64,000 nt of DNA from Streptomyces sp. SUK 48 (GTDB taxonomy: Bacteria; Actinomycetota; Actinomycetes; Streptomycetales; Streptomycetaceae): positions 1,488,001 through 1,552,000 of the forward strand of contig NZ_CP045740.1 in assembly GCF_009650765.1 (NCBI RefSeq), written 5' to 3'. Positions 47,243-57,880 of this stretch are shown here, in pieces. Below the pieces are notes generated by a model. It did not search any database, had not been told where the DNA came from, and saw only the letters and a list, made by a program, of their open reading frames with translations. The position numbers were made by a program, and so were the translations under genes. Within the stretch, counting starts at the first letter, position 1; each line of letters opens with the position of its first letter.

Positions 47243-48301
47243 CTAGACGGCGGTGGAACGCGCGCGGAGTTCGCCGATCCGGCGCAGTCCGCCGAGCACG
47301 GTCTTGGTGTCGACGCCGAAGTCGATCAGGCAGGCGATCTCGTCGACTCCCGCGGCGCGCACGGCCTCGACCGTGCGGCCGGCGTCCTCGACGGTTCCGA
47401 ACAGACCCCGCTGTTCGAAGTAGGTCTCGAAGGACCGGGTGAGGAGGAAGTCGACGTCCTCGTCGTCCAGGGCGTCCAGGTCGAGATCGGGGTCGGCCCC
47501 GGTGAACGAGCGGGTCACCAGGTGGAGGGAGCTGCGGAGGTAGTCGCGCAAGGGCCCGCGCACGGTGTCGCGGGCCTCGGCGCGGGTCCCGGCGAGATAG
47601 GTGTGGAGCATGAGGACGACATGGCCGTCCCATCCGTCGTGGGCGCGGCGGGCCGTCCGGCGGTACTCGGCGATCTTCTCGGTGAGTTCGTCGAGGCTCT
47701 GGTGGAGCAGATGCGTCAGCACCCCGGCGCGGGCCCGGGCGGCGGCGCGGAAGGTGTCCGGCTCGCCCGCGCTGGTCACCCAGACCGGCAGCTCCGGCTG
47801 CACGGGCGGGGGGAAGACCCGGACCGTGGTGGGCGCTCCGTTTCCGTCGGTCACGTCGAGCGGTTCGCCGCGCCACAGGCGTCGTACCTCTTCGAGGCGC
47901 TGGAGCAGCACCGTCTTGCGGTCGGCGTACGCGGCGCGGCCGAGGGCGAAGTCGGCGGGGTGCCAGCCGGAGGCGAAGGAGACGCCCACCCGGCCGCCCG
48001 AGAGGTTGTCCACCACGGACCATTCCTCGGCGATGCGGGCGGGGTGGTGGAGGGGCGCGACGACGCTTCCCGCGCGGATGGCGATGCGGTCCGTGGCGGT
48101 GGCGAGCGCGGCGCCCGTCACCGCCGGGTTCGGGTAGAGCCCCCCGAAGGGGTGGAAGTGGCGCTCGGGCGTCCATACGGCCGTGAAGCCGTCGCGGTCG
48201 GCGAACCGGGCGCCCTCCAGCAGCAGTTCGTACCGCCCGCGAGGGTCGCCGGCCGGCGTGCCGGCGCTGTCGTCGGCGAAGTAGAAGAGGCTGAAGTCCA
48301 T
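47243..48301 (-). CDS. LLM-class (luciferase-like) flavin monooxygenase
   Basis: About 352 residues from ATG 48301. It belongs to the MupA/Atu3640-like natural-product branch of luciferase-like monooxygenases: N-terminal [52 protein letters not shown] and [18 protein letters not shown], the last contributing to the flavin site. These enzymes use reduced FMN and O2 to hydroxylate or cleave substrates, sometimes while carrier-bound. The gene lies between two NRPS genes of the same operon, so it probably acts on the nascent peptide or a loaded residue. The substrate is not evident; the Gly-coded module next to it is one candidate. A separate flavin reductase is not seen. Confidence 0.88.
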   Translation of the reverse strand: MDFSLFYFADDSAGTPAGDPRGRYELLLEGARFADRDGFTAVWTPERHFHPFGGLYPNPAVTGAALATATDRIAIRAGSVVAPLHHPARIAEEWSVVDNLSGGRVGVSFASGWHPADFALGRAAYADRKTVLLQRLEEVRRLWRGEPLDVTDGNGAPTTVRVFPPPVQPELPVWVTSAGEPDTFRAAARARAGVLTHLLHQSLDELTEKIAEYRRTARRAHDGWDGHVVLMLHTYLAGTRAEARDTVRGPLRDYLRSSLHLVTRSFTGADPDLDLDALDDEDVDFLLTRSFETYFEQRGLFGTVEDAGRTVEAVRAAGVDEIACLIDFGVDTKTVLGGLRRIGELRARSTAV

Positions 48302-48351
48302 GGTGGTGGTCCCCTGTCGGTCGGTCGCGGTCCGGCCTCGCCGGGCGGGTC

Positions 48352-51300
48352 TCACTCGGTGGGGCGCATCCGCCGCAGCGGTGGCCGGGAGGTGCGCGCG
48401 CCGTCCAGGCGCGGCGCGAGATCGGCCACTCTCGGCGCGTCGAACAGCGTGCCCACCGGGACGTCGACGCCCAGGTCGGCGCGGATGCGGCTGACCAGGC
48501 GGGTGGCGAGCAGCGAGTGGCCGCCGAGATCGAAGAAGCTCTCGTCGGTGCCGACCTCGTCCAGGCCGAGCAGTTCCGCGTACATCGCGCACAGGGCCTT
48601 CTCCCGGTCCGTGCGCGGACGGCGGGGGCCCGTGGGCCCGTCGGGCCGCGCGGTGGGCGGAGCGGGCAGGGCCGCGCGGTCCGTCTTGCCGTGCGGGCCG
48701 AGCGGGAGGCGGTCCAGGACCACCACGGCCGACGGCATCATGAAGTCGGGCAGGAACGCGGCGACCCGGCGGCGCACCGCCGCGCGGACGCGGTGCTCGT
48801 CGGCCGCCGTGCGCGGGGCGCTGACGTAGCGCGCGAGGTCGCGGTGCCCCGGGTGGCGCACCGGGCGGTCGGGAGTGGCCCCGCCCGCGGTGAACTCGGC
48901 GTCGAAGCACGTGTCGTCGCCGTCGGCGGGCCAGCGCAGCGCGACGGCGTAGCCGAGTTCCTCGCCGAGCCGGGCGAGGTGTTCGGGGTCGGCGCCGGCG
49001 CGGCGGGAGCGGGCCGGACCGGGGAGGTAGCCGGTCACGCGGGCGTTGGGCACACCGGTGACCGTGAAGCGCGCGGGACGCCGGGTGCGGGCGATGCTCG
49101 CGACGGTGTCCGGGGTGCGGGCGTCGGCGCCCCAGCGCAGCACGAGGCCGGGCGCGGGGTCGTCCGGGGCGGGACCGGTGCCCAGGACCGCGTCGTAGCG
49201 CAGCGCGGTGAGTTCGTTGATCCGTTCACCGCGCTTCAACCGCACGTCGCAGGTGGTGAACCGGCCGGAGCCGGCCGCGTAGGCGGCGAAGTAGTCGGGG
49301 TCGACGAGGAGTTCCGGTACGTCCCGGGCGCCACCGTCGGCCGCGAGGCGGGCGCGGTCGCGCAGCCGGAGGTTTCTGACGTCGCCGACGAAGACCCGGC
49401 CGCCGGGGGCCAGGGCCTGCCCGGCCGCGTCGAGCACGCGGGCCAGGTAGCCGCCGCTCGGGAAGTACTGCGCCACGGAGTTGAGGACGACCACGTCGAA
49501 GTGGCCGGCCGGGATGCCGGTGGCGTCGTGCGCGGTCTGCCGCCGCAGCACCACTCGGCCGTCGGGAAGTCCGAGCCGGTCCACCCGCGGGCGCAGCCGG
49601 CGGATCGCCCCGGCGGAGAAGTCGAGTCCCCAGTACTCGGCGGTGTGCGGCGCGAGTTCGGTGAGGAGCAGGCCGCTGCCGACGCCGATCTCCAGCACGC
49701 GGGCGGGGCGCAGTTCCCGGATGCGGCGGACGGTGGCGTCCCGCCACTCGCGCATGTCCTCGACCGGGATGGGGGTGCCGTCGCGGCTGTCGTGCCAGCC
49801 GGTGAAGTCGTCCTCGCCGGGGTCCGCCGCGCCGGGCGCCGTGTACACGGCCTCGTGGAGCCGGCGCCAGTCCTCGACGCGTCCGCTCTCGCCGCCGTCG
49901 GCCGGGCCGGGCGGGGCCTCGGGGACCACGTACGCCACGATCGCGGGCTCGCCGAGCCGGTCCTCCCGGAGCACCACCGCGGCCTGGGCCACCCCGTCGG
50001 CGGCGGCGACATGGGCCTCGACCTCTCCCAACTCGATGCGGTGGCCGCGCAGTTTGACCTGGTCGTCGGCGCGGCCCACGAACTCCAGCCGGCCGTCCGA
50101 GGTGCGGCGCGCCAGATCGCCGGTGCGGTAGGCGCGGGTTCCGGGGGGACCGTACGGGTCGGCGACGAAGCGTTCCGCGGTCCGGCCGGGGCGGCCGCGG
50201 TAGCCGCGCGCGAGTCCGGCGCCGGCGACGTACAGCTCACCGGTCACGCCCGTCGGGACGGGACGCAGCAGCTCGTCCAGGACGTGCACGCGTGTCCCGC
50301 GCACGGGGTCGCCGATGGGCGGGAGGGTCCCGTCGCCGCGCAGCGGCTCGCTCATCGTGGCGCAGACCGTCGTCTCGGAGGGCCCGTAGCCGTTGCGGAG
50401 GACGCGGCCCCTCGACCAGCGGGCGGCGAGTTCCGGGCCGCACGCCTCGCCCGCGACGACGATGGTGGTGACGCCGGACAGGGCGTCGGGCGGCAGGGCG
50501 CCGAGGACGGCGGGCGGTACGGTCAGATGGCTGATCGCGTGCTCGTCGGCGAGCCGGACGAGGTCCGGTCCTGGCAGCAGCCGGGCCGCCGGGGCCAGGA
50601 CGAGGGCGGCGCCCGCCGTGAGGGCCATGCCCACCTCCCAGAAGAAGGCGTCGAACCCGGCGGAGGCGAACTGAAGGACCCGGCTCTCGGGGCCCACGTT
50701 CAGGGTGGCCGCCTGGTGGGCGACGAGGTTGGCGTATCCGGCCCGGGTGACGGCGACGGGTTTGGGGGTGCCGGTGGAGCCGGACGTGTAGATCACGTAG
50801 GCGAGATGGTCCGGGCACGAACGGCGTTCGGGGTCCGGGCACGGACGGCGCGCGGGGTCCGGGCCGGTGGCGGGGCGCGCGGGGTCTTCCCGCTCCGCGT
50901 CCAGGACGTCCAGCCGGGGCACCGACGCCGCGGACGCCGCATCGGGCAGGGTGGTGCGCGCGGCGGTCAGCAGCAGCGCCGGGCACGCGTCGGTGAGGAT
51001 GTGGGCGATGCGGGCGGCGGGGTAGCGGGGGTCGACCGGCAGGAACGCGGCTCCCGTCTTCCACACCGCGAGCACCGCGACGATCAGTTCGACCGACCTG
51101 TCCAGGAGCGCCGCGACGACGTCGTCGGGACCGGTACCGCGCGCGGCGAGGCGGTGGGCGAGCCGGCCCGCGCGGGCGTCGAGTTCGCCGTAGCTCACCC
51201 GCTGCCCCTCGAAGCACACGGCGACGGCGTCCGGCGCGCGCAGCGCCCGTTCCTCGAACAGGTCGAGGGCCGCGCGGGGTTCGGGGAGCGCGGGTGCCGC

Positions 51301-54300
51301 GGTGGCCGGTGGCCGCGGGCGCTCCTCCTCGGTCAGCAGGTCGTAGTGGTCGATGCGGCGGTCCGGGTCACTGGCCGCGGTCCGCAGGGCGGCGGTCAGC
51401 CGGGCGGCCAGCCGGTGTGCGGAGGCCGTCTCGAAGAGGTCGAGAGAGTACTCCAGTTCGCCGCGCAGCCCGCCGGGAGCACCGTCGGCGGTGTGCAGTT
51501 CGGTGACCGACAGGGCCAGGTCGAACCTGGCCCGGTCCCGCTCCACGGCGTGCGGCGTGACCGTCAGCCCGGCACCGAAGTCCCAGTCGGCGTGAGCGGT
51601 GTTCTGGAAGGCCAGCATGACCTGGAAGAGCGGCTGGTCGTGGCCCGCGCGCCGCGGGTTGAGGTCCTCGACGAGCCGGTCGAAGGGCAGGTCCTGGTGT
51701 TCGGCGGCGGCCAGGCCGGTCTCCCTGACCTGTTCCAGCAGCGCGCGGAACGTGGGATTGCCGCGGGTGTCGGTCCTGAGCAGGAGCGTGTTCACGAAGA
51801 AGCCCACGAGGTCGTCGAGGGCGGGATCGCCCCGCCCCGCGCTCGCGACGCCGAGCGGGATGTCGTGCCCGGCACCCAGCCGGGTCAGCAGCACCGCGAG
51901 TCCGGCGCGGACCACCATGAACAGGGTGCAGCGGTGCTCGCGCGCCAACTCCAGCAGGGCCCGGTGGAGTTCGGCGTCGCAGGTGAAGGGGACGGTCCCG
52001 CCCCGGCCGCTCGCGTCCTGCCCGCCGGCGCGCCGGGCGCGGGCGGCCCGCTCCCCGGGCAGTGGCAGGCGTTCGGGCAGGCCGTCGAGTTCCTTGCGCC
52101 AGTAGGCCAGTTGACGGCTGTGGAGGCTGTCCGGGGCGTCCGGGTCGCCCAGCAGCGCGCGCTGCCACAGGGTGTAGTCGGCGTACTGGACGGGCAGTTC
52201 GGGCCGGTCGGGGGCGCGGCCGGCGTGGCGGGCCCGGTAGGCGAGGGCCAGGTCACGGGCGAGCGGGCCGAGGGACCAGCCGTCGCTGGCGATGTGGTGC
52301 GTGACCAGCAGCAGGACATGGGTGCCGGGCGCCGGGCGGAACAGCGCCGCGCGCAGCGGGGCCTGCCGGGCCAGGTCGAAGGGGACATCCGCCGCGTGGC
52401 GCAGCGCGTCGGCGAGGCCGTCCTCGGTGACGGTCGACAGGGGCAGGTCCGGACGGGACCCGGCGGGGCCGAGGATGTGCTGGTACGGCTCGCCGCCCTC
52501 GTCGGGGAAGACGGTACGCAGCACTTCGTGCCGTACGACGACGTCGTGCAGGGCCGCCCGGAGGGCCGGGCGGTCCAGCGGGCCCTCGAAGCGCAGGGCG
52601 ATGTGCTCGTTGTAGGAGGCGCCGGGCCCGTGCAGCCGGTCGAGGAACCACAGGCGGCGCTGGGCGTAGGACAGGGGCAGGCGGGCGGGCCGCGCAAGGC
52701 GGCGGAGCACGGGCCGGCGGGAAGGTGCGGCGGCGCCCAGCCGCTCGGCCAGGGCGGCGGGGGTCGGGGCCGCGAAGAGGTCGCGTACCTCCGCCTCGGT
52801 GCCCAGCGCGGCGCGGACCCGGCCGATGAGCCGCATCGCCAGCAGCGAGTGGCCGCCCAGCTCGAAGAAGTCGTCCCGCGGGCCCACTCGCGGCACCCCG
52901 AGGACGTCCGCGTACAGCAGGCACAGCCGCCGTTCGCGCGCGCCGTTCGGGGTGCCGCCGCGGCCGGCGCGGGCGTAGTCGGGCGCGGGCAGCGCGGATC
53001 GGTCCACCTTGCCGCCCGGTGCGGGGGTGAAGGCGTCGAGGACGACGACCGCCGAGGGCACAAGGACCGGGGGCAGCAGGCGGGCGCAGTGCGCGCGCAG
53101 TTCCGCCGGGCCGGGCGGGTCCGCGTCGGCGCGGGCGGTGACGTAGGCGACGACGCGCCGGTCGCCCGGCCGGTCCTCGCGCAAGGCGACCACGGCGCGG
53201 GCGACCGCCGGATGTCCGGCGAGGACGGCCTCGATCTCGCCCGGCTCGATGCGTACGCCGTGCAGTTTGAACTGGTCGTCCACCCGGCCCTCGTACACCA
53301 GGGCGCCGGACGCCGAGCGGCGTGCCCGGTCGCCGGTGCGGTACATGCGGGAGCCGGCCGGGCCGCCCGGTTCCGCGACATAGCGCGCGGCGGTGAGCGC
53401 GGGCAGGCCGGCGTAGCCGAGGGCGACCTGGCCGCCCGCGAGGTACAGCTCACCGCTCTCCCCGTCGGGCACGGGCCGCAGCCGCCGGTCCAGCAGGTGC
53501 GCCCGTACGCCGGGCAGCGGGCCGCCGATCACCGGGGCGGGGCCGGTGACCGGTGCGGCGGTGGCGTCGATCGTGCACTCGGCGGGGCCGTACAGGTTGA
53601 GGGCGGTGACCGAGCCGTCGGCGGCCGGCGTCACCAGGTCCTCCCACATGGCGGGCGGTACGGGCTCGCCGCCCAGGTGCAGCCGCAGCGGGAGTTCACC
53701 GGGTGCCCGCCGGACCAGGTGGGGGCGCAGCAGCGCCCACAGCGACGGCGTGGCGTCGAGGTCGGTGACCCGCGCCGCGCGCAGGAAGGCGGCGAGGCGG
53801 CGCGGGTCCTGCCGGGTCCGCTCGTCGGGCAGCACGAGCGTGTCCCCCCGGCAGACCCTGAGCCACTGCTGCACGGAAGCGTCGAAGGAGAGCCCGGCGA
53901 GCCACGCCACCCGGCCGGGCGCGGCGGGGTGGCAGCCGGCGCTCTCCAGCGCGCCGACGAGATGGGCGACGTTGGCGTGCGAGACCAGGACGGGCTTGGG
54001 CCGGCCGGCCGAGCCGGAGGTGTGCACGACGTAGGCGATGGCATCGCGCGGGACGGCGCACTCCGGCAGCGACCCCCGCCCGGGCGGGACCTGCGCGCCC
54101 TCGGCCTGCGCGCCCTCGGCGGCCTGCGGGTCGACCCGCGTCACACCCGGTCCCCAGTCGTGGCCGCCCGCCGCCACGACCACCGTCGTGCCGGCCCCTT
54201 CCGCGAGGGCGCGCAGCCGGGCTCCGGGGTGGGCGGGGTCCAGCAGGGTGAAGGCCGATCCCGTGCGCCACACGGCGAGGGGCGCCGCCACCAGGTCCGG

Positions 54301-54498
54301 GCAGCGGCGCAGGGCGACGCCGGTCACCGTGCCGGGCCCCGCGCCCGCCCGCCGCAGGGCGGCGGCGAGCGCCTCCACCCGCTCGTGCAGTCCGGCGAAC
54401 GTCAGGCCGCCGGTGGGGGTGAGGACCGCGGGACGGTCCGGGTGGCGCCGGACGCCGTCCAGGAAGCGCGTCAACGTGTCGGGCGGGCCGTCGGTCAT
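48352..54498 (-). CDS. NRPS, A(Gln-like)-T-C-A(Phe)-NMT-T (first synthetase of cluster B)
   Basis: A 2048-residue protein from ATG 54498 with GAGGAA upstream. It begins directly with an A domain, so it should start the chain without a C domain. Domains: A ([10 protein letters not shown] near 160; pocket DAQDHGLIDK, nearest to glutamine DAQDLGVVDK), T (GGHSL near 551), C (HHIASDG near 736), A ([10 protein letters not shown] near 1240; pocket DAWTVAGVCK, phenylalanine type), an N-methyltransferase inserted between A8 and A10 (SAM motif VLEIGVGSG near 1603), then T (GGHSL near 1993). This predicts a Gln-like first residue followed by N-methyl-Phe or a close aromatic. It is the first gene of the - strand NRPS operon and diverges from an MFS exporter. 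Confidence 0.93.
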   Translation of the reverse strand: MTDGPPDTLTRFLDGVRRHPDRPAVLTPTGGLTFAGLHERVEALAAALRRAGAGPGTVTGVALRRCPDLVAAPLAVWRTGSAFTLLDPAHPGARLRALAEGAGTTVVVAAGGHDWGPGVTRVDPQAAEGAQAEGAQVPPGRGSLPECAVPRDAIAYVVHTSGSAGRPKPVLVSHANVAHLVGALESAGCHPAAPGRVAWLAGLSFDASVQQWLRVCRGDTLVLPDERTRQDPRRLAAFLRAARVTDLDATPSLWALLRPHLVRRAPGELPLRLHLGGEPVPPAMWEDLVTPAADGSVTALNLYGPAECTIDATAAPVTGPAPVIGGPLPGVRAHLLDRRLRPVPDGESGELYLAGGQVALGYAGLPALTAARYVAEPGGPAGSRMYRTGDRARRSASGALVYEGRVDDQFKLHGVRIEPGEIEAVLAGHPAVARAVVALREDRPGDRRVVAYVTARADADPPGPAELRAHCARLLPPVLVPSAVVVLDAFTPAPGGKVDRSALPAPDYARAGRGGTPNGARERRLCLLYADVLGVPRVGPRDDFFELGGHSLLAMRLIGRVRAALGTEAEVRDLFAAPTPAALAERLGAAAPSRRPVLRRLARPARLPLSYAQRRLWFLDRLHGPGASYNEHIALRFEGPLDRPALRAALHDVVVRHEVLRTVFPDEGGEPYQHILGPAGSRPDLPLSTVTEDGLADALRHAADVPFDLARQAPLRAALFRPAPGTHVLLLVTHHIASDGWSLGPLARDLALAYRARHAGRAPDRPELPVQYADYTLWQRALLGDPDAPDSLHSRQLAYWRKELDGLPERLPLPGERAARARRAGGQDASGRGGTVPFTCDAELHRALLELAREHRCTLFMVVRAGLAVLLTRLGAGHDIPLGVASAGRGDPALDDLVGFFVNTLLLRTDTRGNPTFRALLEQVRETGLAAAEHQDLPFDRLVEDLNPRRAGHDQPLFQVMLAFQNTAHADWDFGAGLTVTPHAVERDRARFDLALSVTELHTADGAPGGLRGELEYSLDLFETASAHRLAARLTAALRTAASDPDRRIDHYDLLTEEERPRPPATAAPALPEPRAALDLFEERALRAPDAVAVCFEGQRVSYGELDARAGRLAHRLAARGTGPDDVVAALLDRSVELIVAVLAVWKTGAAFLPVDPRYPAARIAHILTDACPALLLTAARTTLPDAASAASVPRLDVLDAEREDPARPATGPDPARRPCPDPERRSCPDHLAYVIYTSGSTGTPKPVAVTRAGYANLVAHQAATLNVGPESRVLQFASAGFDAFFWEVGMALTAGAALVLAPAARLLPGPDLVRLADEHAISHLTVPPAVLGALPPDALSGVTTIVVAGEACGPELAARWSRGRVLRNGYGPSETTVCATMSEPLRGDGTLPPIGDPVRGTRVHVLDELLRPVPTGVTGELYVAGAGLARGYRGRPGRTAERFVADPYGPPGTRAYRTGDLARRTSDGRLEFVGRADDQVKLRGHRIELGEVEAHVAAADGVAQAAVVLREDRLGEPAIVAYVVPEAPPGPADGGESGRVEDWRRLHEAVYTAPGAADPGEDDFTGWHDSRDGTPIPVEDMREWRDATVRRIRELRPARVLEIGVGSGLLLTELAPHTAEYWGLDFSAGAIRRLRPRVDRLGLPDGRVVLRRQTAHDATGIPAGHFDVVVLNSVAQYFPSGGYLARVLDAAGQALAPGGRVFVGDVRNLRLRDRARLAADGGARDVPELLVDPDYFAAYAAGSGRFTTCDVRLKRGERINELTALRYDAVLGTGPAPDDPAPGLVLRWGADARTPDTVASIARTRRPARFTVTGVPNARVTGYLPGPARSRRAGADPEHLARLGEELGYAVALRWPADGDDTCFDAEFTAGGATPDRPVRHPGHRDLARYVSAPRTAADEHRVRAAVRRRVAAFLPDFMMPSAVVVLDRLPLGPHGKTDRAALPAPPTARPDGPTGPRRPRTDREKALCAMYAELLGLDEVGTDESFFDLGGHSLLATRLVSRIRADLGVDVPVGTLFDAPRVADLAPRLDGARTSRPPLRRMRPTE

Positions 54499-54608
54499 CG
54501 GATTCCTCGCGTGGGCAGGGGGCGTGGCGTCCGGCCCGGGCGGGCCGTGTTGCTCGTGTAGCGTGAACTTCTCTATCGGCCAACGGAGTTGGGAGCGTCC
54601 CGGCCGCC
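54499..54608. promoter_or_regulatory. Divergent promoter region of cluster B
   Basis: The 110 bp between the NRPS operon (-) and the MFS gene (+) must hold both promoters. On the + strand, TTGCTC at about 54550 with GTAGCGT shortly after is only a partial match to promoter hexamers. I see no clear palindromic operator. Confidence 0.35.
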
Positions 54609-55886
54609 ATGACCGCTGAGGGAAGACCGCTCGTCACCGGCTCCGCGAGCACCGCCCGGCGCGGCCTGTTCGCTCATCGGAACTTCCGGTTGCTGCTCGT
54701 CGGCGAGACCGTCAGCAAGTTCGGTACGAGCATCACCTCGGTGCTGCTCCCGCTCACGGCGGTGGTGACGCTGGACGCCTCCCCCGCCCTGGTCGGGCTG
54801 CTGACGGCCGCGCCCTGGCTGCCGTGGCTGGTCGTCGGACTGCCGGCCGGCGCCTGGGTGGACCGGTGGCCCCGGCGCCGGGTCATGCATGTGTGCAACC
54901 TGGCGTCGGCGGCGCTGTTCGCGAGCGTGCCCGCCGCCTGGTGGCTGCGGGTGCTGACCTTCGGGCAGCTGCTCCTGGTGGCCTTCCTCACGGGTATCGC
55001 CTCGGTGTTCTTCTCGACCGCGTACTCCAGCTGTCTGCCGGCCCTCGTGGAGCGGTCCGAACTGCTGGAGGGGAACACCAAGTTGCAGGGCGGCGAGCAT
55101 CTCGCCCAGATCGCCGGGCCGGGTGCCGGCGGGCTGCTCGCCCAACTGCTCGGCACGGTCCCGGGCCTGCTGCTGGACTCCGTCTCCTTCCTCGTCTCGT
55201 CGTGGTGTCTGCGCCGCATACGGGCCGACGAGCCGCGGCGCTCCGGCGCGCGGGTCCGGCTGCGCGAGGAGATGTCCACCGGGCTGCGCTTCATCGGCCG
55301 GGACCCGCTGCTGCGGGCCGTCATCGCGTTCGGCGCGGCGGCCAATCTCGCGCTGGCCGGGTACGAGGCGACGTACATCGTCTTTCTGGTCCGCTCGGTG
55401 GGGCTCGGCGCGGGCGCGGTCGGGCTGCTCGGTTCCTGCGGCGCGGTCGGCGGGGTGCTGGGGGTGCTGTGCGCCCGCCGGATCGCGGGCCGGTGGGGCA
55501 CCGCCCGTGGCCTCGTCGCCGCCCAACTCGTCTCCTCGGTCTTCGGGTTGCTGATTCCCCTCACGGCGCCGGGGCCGCGGCTCGCGCTGTTCGTGATCGG
55601 CTCGACCGTGACGATGGCCGGGCTCGTGGCCTGCAACGTGATCACGGTGAGCTTCCGCCAGTCGTACTGCCCGGAGGACCTCCTCGGCCGGGTCACCTCG
55701 ACGGCGCTGCTGATCAACTTCAGCACCGTTCCGCTGGGCGCCGTCGCGGCCGGGGCGCTGAACTCCGCCGTGGGGCCGCGTCCGACGATGTGGATCGTCG
55801 CCGGGGCGCTGGTGGCGGCGGTCCTTCCGCTGCTGGCGGCTCCCCTGCGCGGTCTGCGCGACCTTCCCGGCGTCAAGTCCCTTTGA
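54609..55886 (+). CDS. MFS exporter of cluster B (divergent)
   Basis: A 425-residue major facilitator transporter with about 12 hydrophobic segments, N-terminal HRNFRLLLVGETVSKFGTS, and the loop GAWVDRWPRRR between helices 2 and 3. It belongs to the enterobactin-exporter-like MFS_3 group and resembles the cluster A exporter in layout. It is read divergently from the first NRPS gene, a common arrangement for self-export. It is the only + strand gene in cluster B and ends 87 bp from the convergent PPTase gene. Confidence 0.9.
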   Translation: MTAEGRPLVTGSASTARRGLFAHRNFRLLLVGETVSKFGTSITSVLLPLTAVVTLDASPALVGLLTAAPWLPWLVVGLPAGAWVDRWPRRRVMHVCNLASAALFASVPAAWWLRVLTFGQLLLVAFLTGIASVFFSTAYSSCLPALVERSELLEGNTKLQGGEHLAQIAGPGAGGLLAQLLGTVPGLLLDSVSFLVSSWCLRRIRADEPRRSGARVRLREEMSTGLRFIGRDPLLRAVIAFGAAANLALAGYEATYIVFLVRSVGLGAGAVGLLGSCGAVGGVLGVLCARRIAGRWGTARGLVAAQLVSSVFGLLIPLTAPGPRLALFVIGSTVTMAGLVACNVITVSFRQSYCPEDLLGRVTSTALLINFSTVPLGAVAAGALNSAVGPRPTMWIVAGALVAAVLPLLAAPLRGLRDLPGVKSL

Positions 55887-55973
55887 TTGCCGGGCCGTCA
55901 GGGCCGGTGCCGTCGGTTCCATCGAGCGTCGTCCACCTCCCGTCCTGTCCCCGCGCGCGGCGGCCGGTCCCGC

Positions 55974-56753
55974 TCACCGTGCCGTGCGTACCGTGCCGTC
56001 CCGCGTGCCGTGCGGCTCCGGGTCCACCCGTTCGGCCACCGCGCCCGCCGCGCCCCGGCCGACGGGGACGTCGGTGAGGAGCCAGGCCCCGTCGGTGCCG
56101 GCGGGTTCGGCGCCGGTGCCGGCGTACAGGGACGACGGGGCCCGGGCGAGGCCCACCCCGACTCCCTTGAGGTACGCCTCCTTTCTGACCCAGGCCCGGG
56201 CGAAGGCGGGCGGGCGTGCGGACGGGGGAAGCAGGGCGAGTTCGTCGCGTTCGCGCGGGTGCAGGACGTCGGCGGCCTCGGCCACCGCGTCCGGCGCGGG
56301 TACGGCCTCCACGTCCGCGCCGACCGGGACGGCGGCGAAGGCGAGCAGACCGAGGCCGCCGCTGTGGCTGAGGGAGTAGTGCAGCGGGTCCCCCGCCACT
56401 CCGGGCCGCCCGTGCGGTCCGCCGCACAGCGGGCACGCCCGCCGGGTCAGCGGCACCCGCGCGGGCCGCACGCCCAGGTAGGCGCCGAGCAGCAGGCGAA
56501 GCCCCAGATGGGTGGCGAGGTAGCACTCCCGGTCGGCCGGTACGCGCAGGGCCGCGGCGCGGGCGCGTTCCCCCGCGTCGAGCACCTCGGGCGCCGCCCG
56601 CGCGACCGCCGCGCGGTGCCGTCCGGCGTGCAGCAGCCAGAGCTGCGCGGGCCCGCCCGGCGCCGGCGGGGTGAGCCGCCGGCCGGTGACCGCCGCCGGG
56701 TCGAACGCACGGACCCGAGGGGGGTCGCGCAGCGCGCCGGTGCCGTACGGCAC
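55974..56753 (-). CDS. Sfp-type 4'-phosphopantetheinyl transferase
   Basis: About 259 residues from GTG 56753. Family motifs: YSLSHSGGLGLLAF, GADVEAV (metal-binding Asp and Glu) and FARAWVRKEAYLKGVGVGL. The enzyme moves the phosphopantetheine arm of CoA onto the serine of T domains and so activates the synthetases. A cysteine-rich insertion CPLCGGPH near residue 110 is common in actinomycete members of the group. Its start lies 3 bp after the stop of the AspH-type gene, so it is the last gene of the accessory operon. Confidence 0.92.
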   Translation of the reverse strand: MPYGTGALRDPPRVRAFDPAAVTGRRLTPPAPGGPAQLWLLHAGRHRAAVARAAPEVLDAGERARAAALRVPADRECYLATHLGLRLLLGAYLGVRPARVPLTRRACPLCGGPHGRPGVAGDPLHYSLSHSGGLGLLAFAAVPVGADVEAVPAPDAVAEAADVLHPRERDELALLPPSARPPAFARAWVRKEAYLKGVGVGLARAPSSLYAGTGAEPAGTDGAWLLTDVPVGRGAAGAVAERVDPEPHGTRDGTVRTAR

Positions 56754-56756
56754 GGC

Positions 56757-57731
56757 TCAGGCCGCGGCCGTCGCCGCGGTACGGACGGTCTCTTCCATCC
56801 GGCTGCCCTGGCGCATCCGGAAGCGCAGCCGCAGTCCGTCACCGGCCGCCTCGGCCTTCACGGTGCGCTCCGCGGTCCAGCCGAGGGCACGGAACTCGCC
56901 CTCGCCCAGGTGCACCAGCGCCGCCCGCGGCTCGTCGTCGACCTCCAGGACGAGCCGGCCGCCGTCGAGCCGCAGCCGCGCGGGCCGGTCGGGGCGTGCG
57001 TCGTCGGCGAGTTCCTCGGGCTCGCCGTAGAGGAAGGCGTCGGGGATGGCGAAGCTGCTCTGGAATCCGGCCAGTTCGTCCTCGGTGAGCGCGATCTCGG
57101 GGCGGTTGAGCAGCACCTCGGACCAGCGGACGCGGTCACGGAACTCGGCCGGGAACAGCTCCAGCAGTTCGGCGTTGACGTAGGCGTCGATGACGAGGTG
57201 GACGCGGCGTTCGGAGCCGCCGTTGCGCACCGAGTGCGGGCGGGAGAAGTCGCCGAACCAGAAGGTGCCGGGCTGCCAGGTGTGGGGCTGTCCGTCGAGG
57301 GTGAGGACGGCCTCGGGGTTGGTGACGAACGGTATGTGCAGCCGGACCCAGCCGGCCGCGAGCCCGTACGGCTGGTCGCGGTGCTCGTCGACCTCGGCGC
57401 CGGCGCCGAGCGACATCAGCCGTACGGCGCGCAGTTCGGTGGGCAGGCTTTCCAGGATGGACTGGATGTAGGGGGTCTTCTCCAGCCAGGGGGTGGCGCT
57501 GTACTCGACGAGGCCGAGCCCGCCGGGGTCGGTGCGGTCGGCGCGGCCGTCCGGGCTGCGCAGCGGCAGCACCCGCCAGTCGAGGACGGTGTCCTCACTG
57601 GGTTCGAGGCTCTCGCCGTAGGTACGCTGCGCCGCCCACTGGGTGCGTTCCAGGACGGCGAGTTCGGCCAGCAGCCGCTCGACGTCGAAGTCGCCCTTCA
57701 GGCGGGCGGCGCTCAGGTTGCCACTGCTCAT
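56757..57731 (-). CDS. Aspartyl/asparaginyl beta-hydroxylase family (AspH-type) dioxygenase
   Basis: A 324-residue protein from ATG 57731 (AAGGAAAGAGG upstream). The double-stranded beta-helix core is visible at residues ~105-190: EHRDQPYG (H117, D119), LHIPFVTNP, WFGDFSRPHSVRN (H166) and RVHLVID, giving a likely His-Asp...His iron site with an arginine for 2-oxoglutarate. The family includes Asp/Asn hydroxylases and free amino acid (for example proline) hydroxylases. In this operon it should hydroxylate an amino acid precursor or peptide residue. The ~130-residue C-terminal extension beyond the core is not recognised. It is a second, unrelated-fold hydroxylase beside the SyrP-type enzyme. 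Confidence 0.85.
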   Translation of the reverse strand: MSSGNLSAARLKGDFDVERLLAELAVLERTQWAAQRTYGESLEPSEDTVLDWRVLPLRSPDGRADRTDPGGLGLVEYSATPWLEKTPYIQSILESLPTELRAVRLMSLGAGAEVDEHRDQPYGLAAGWVRLHIPFVTNPEAVLTLDGQPHTWQPGTFWFGDFSRPHSVRNGGSERRVHLVIDAYVNAELLELFPAEFRDRVRWSEVLLNRPEIALTEDELAGFQSSFAIPDAFLYGEPEELADDARPDRPARLRLDGGRLVLEVDDEPRAALVHLGEGEFRALGWTAERTVKAEAAGDGLRLRFRMRQGSRMEETVRTAATAAA

Positions 57732-57796
57732 GATGTGCCTCTTTCCTTTCGTGCCTTCGGCGAGGTGCTCTTCGGCGACGTGCGGGGCGGGCTCAA

Positions 57797-57880
57797 GCTG
57801 CGGGACGGGCTCGGGATGCGGGGCTGGCCCGGGGTGCGGGACGGGCTCAGGGTGCGGGACGGGCTCAGGGTGCGGGGGCC
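57797..57880. repeat. 18-bp tandem repeat over the end of an MFS gene
   Basis: About 4.7 copies of an 18-bp unit (consensus GGTGCGGGACGGGCTCAG); the third and fourth copies (57833-57850, 57851-57868) are identical. It fills most of the gap between the AspH-type and MFS genes and runs into the MFS stop codon at 57865. Confidence 0.8.

Noticed and set aside
39717..54561. Long + strand open frames opposite the cluster B NRPS genes
   Set aside because: Antisense shadows; translations are low-complexity and the - strand carries all NRPS motifs.
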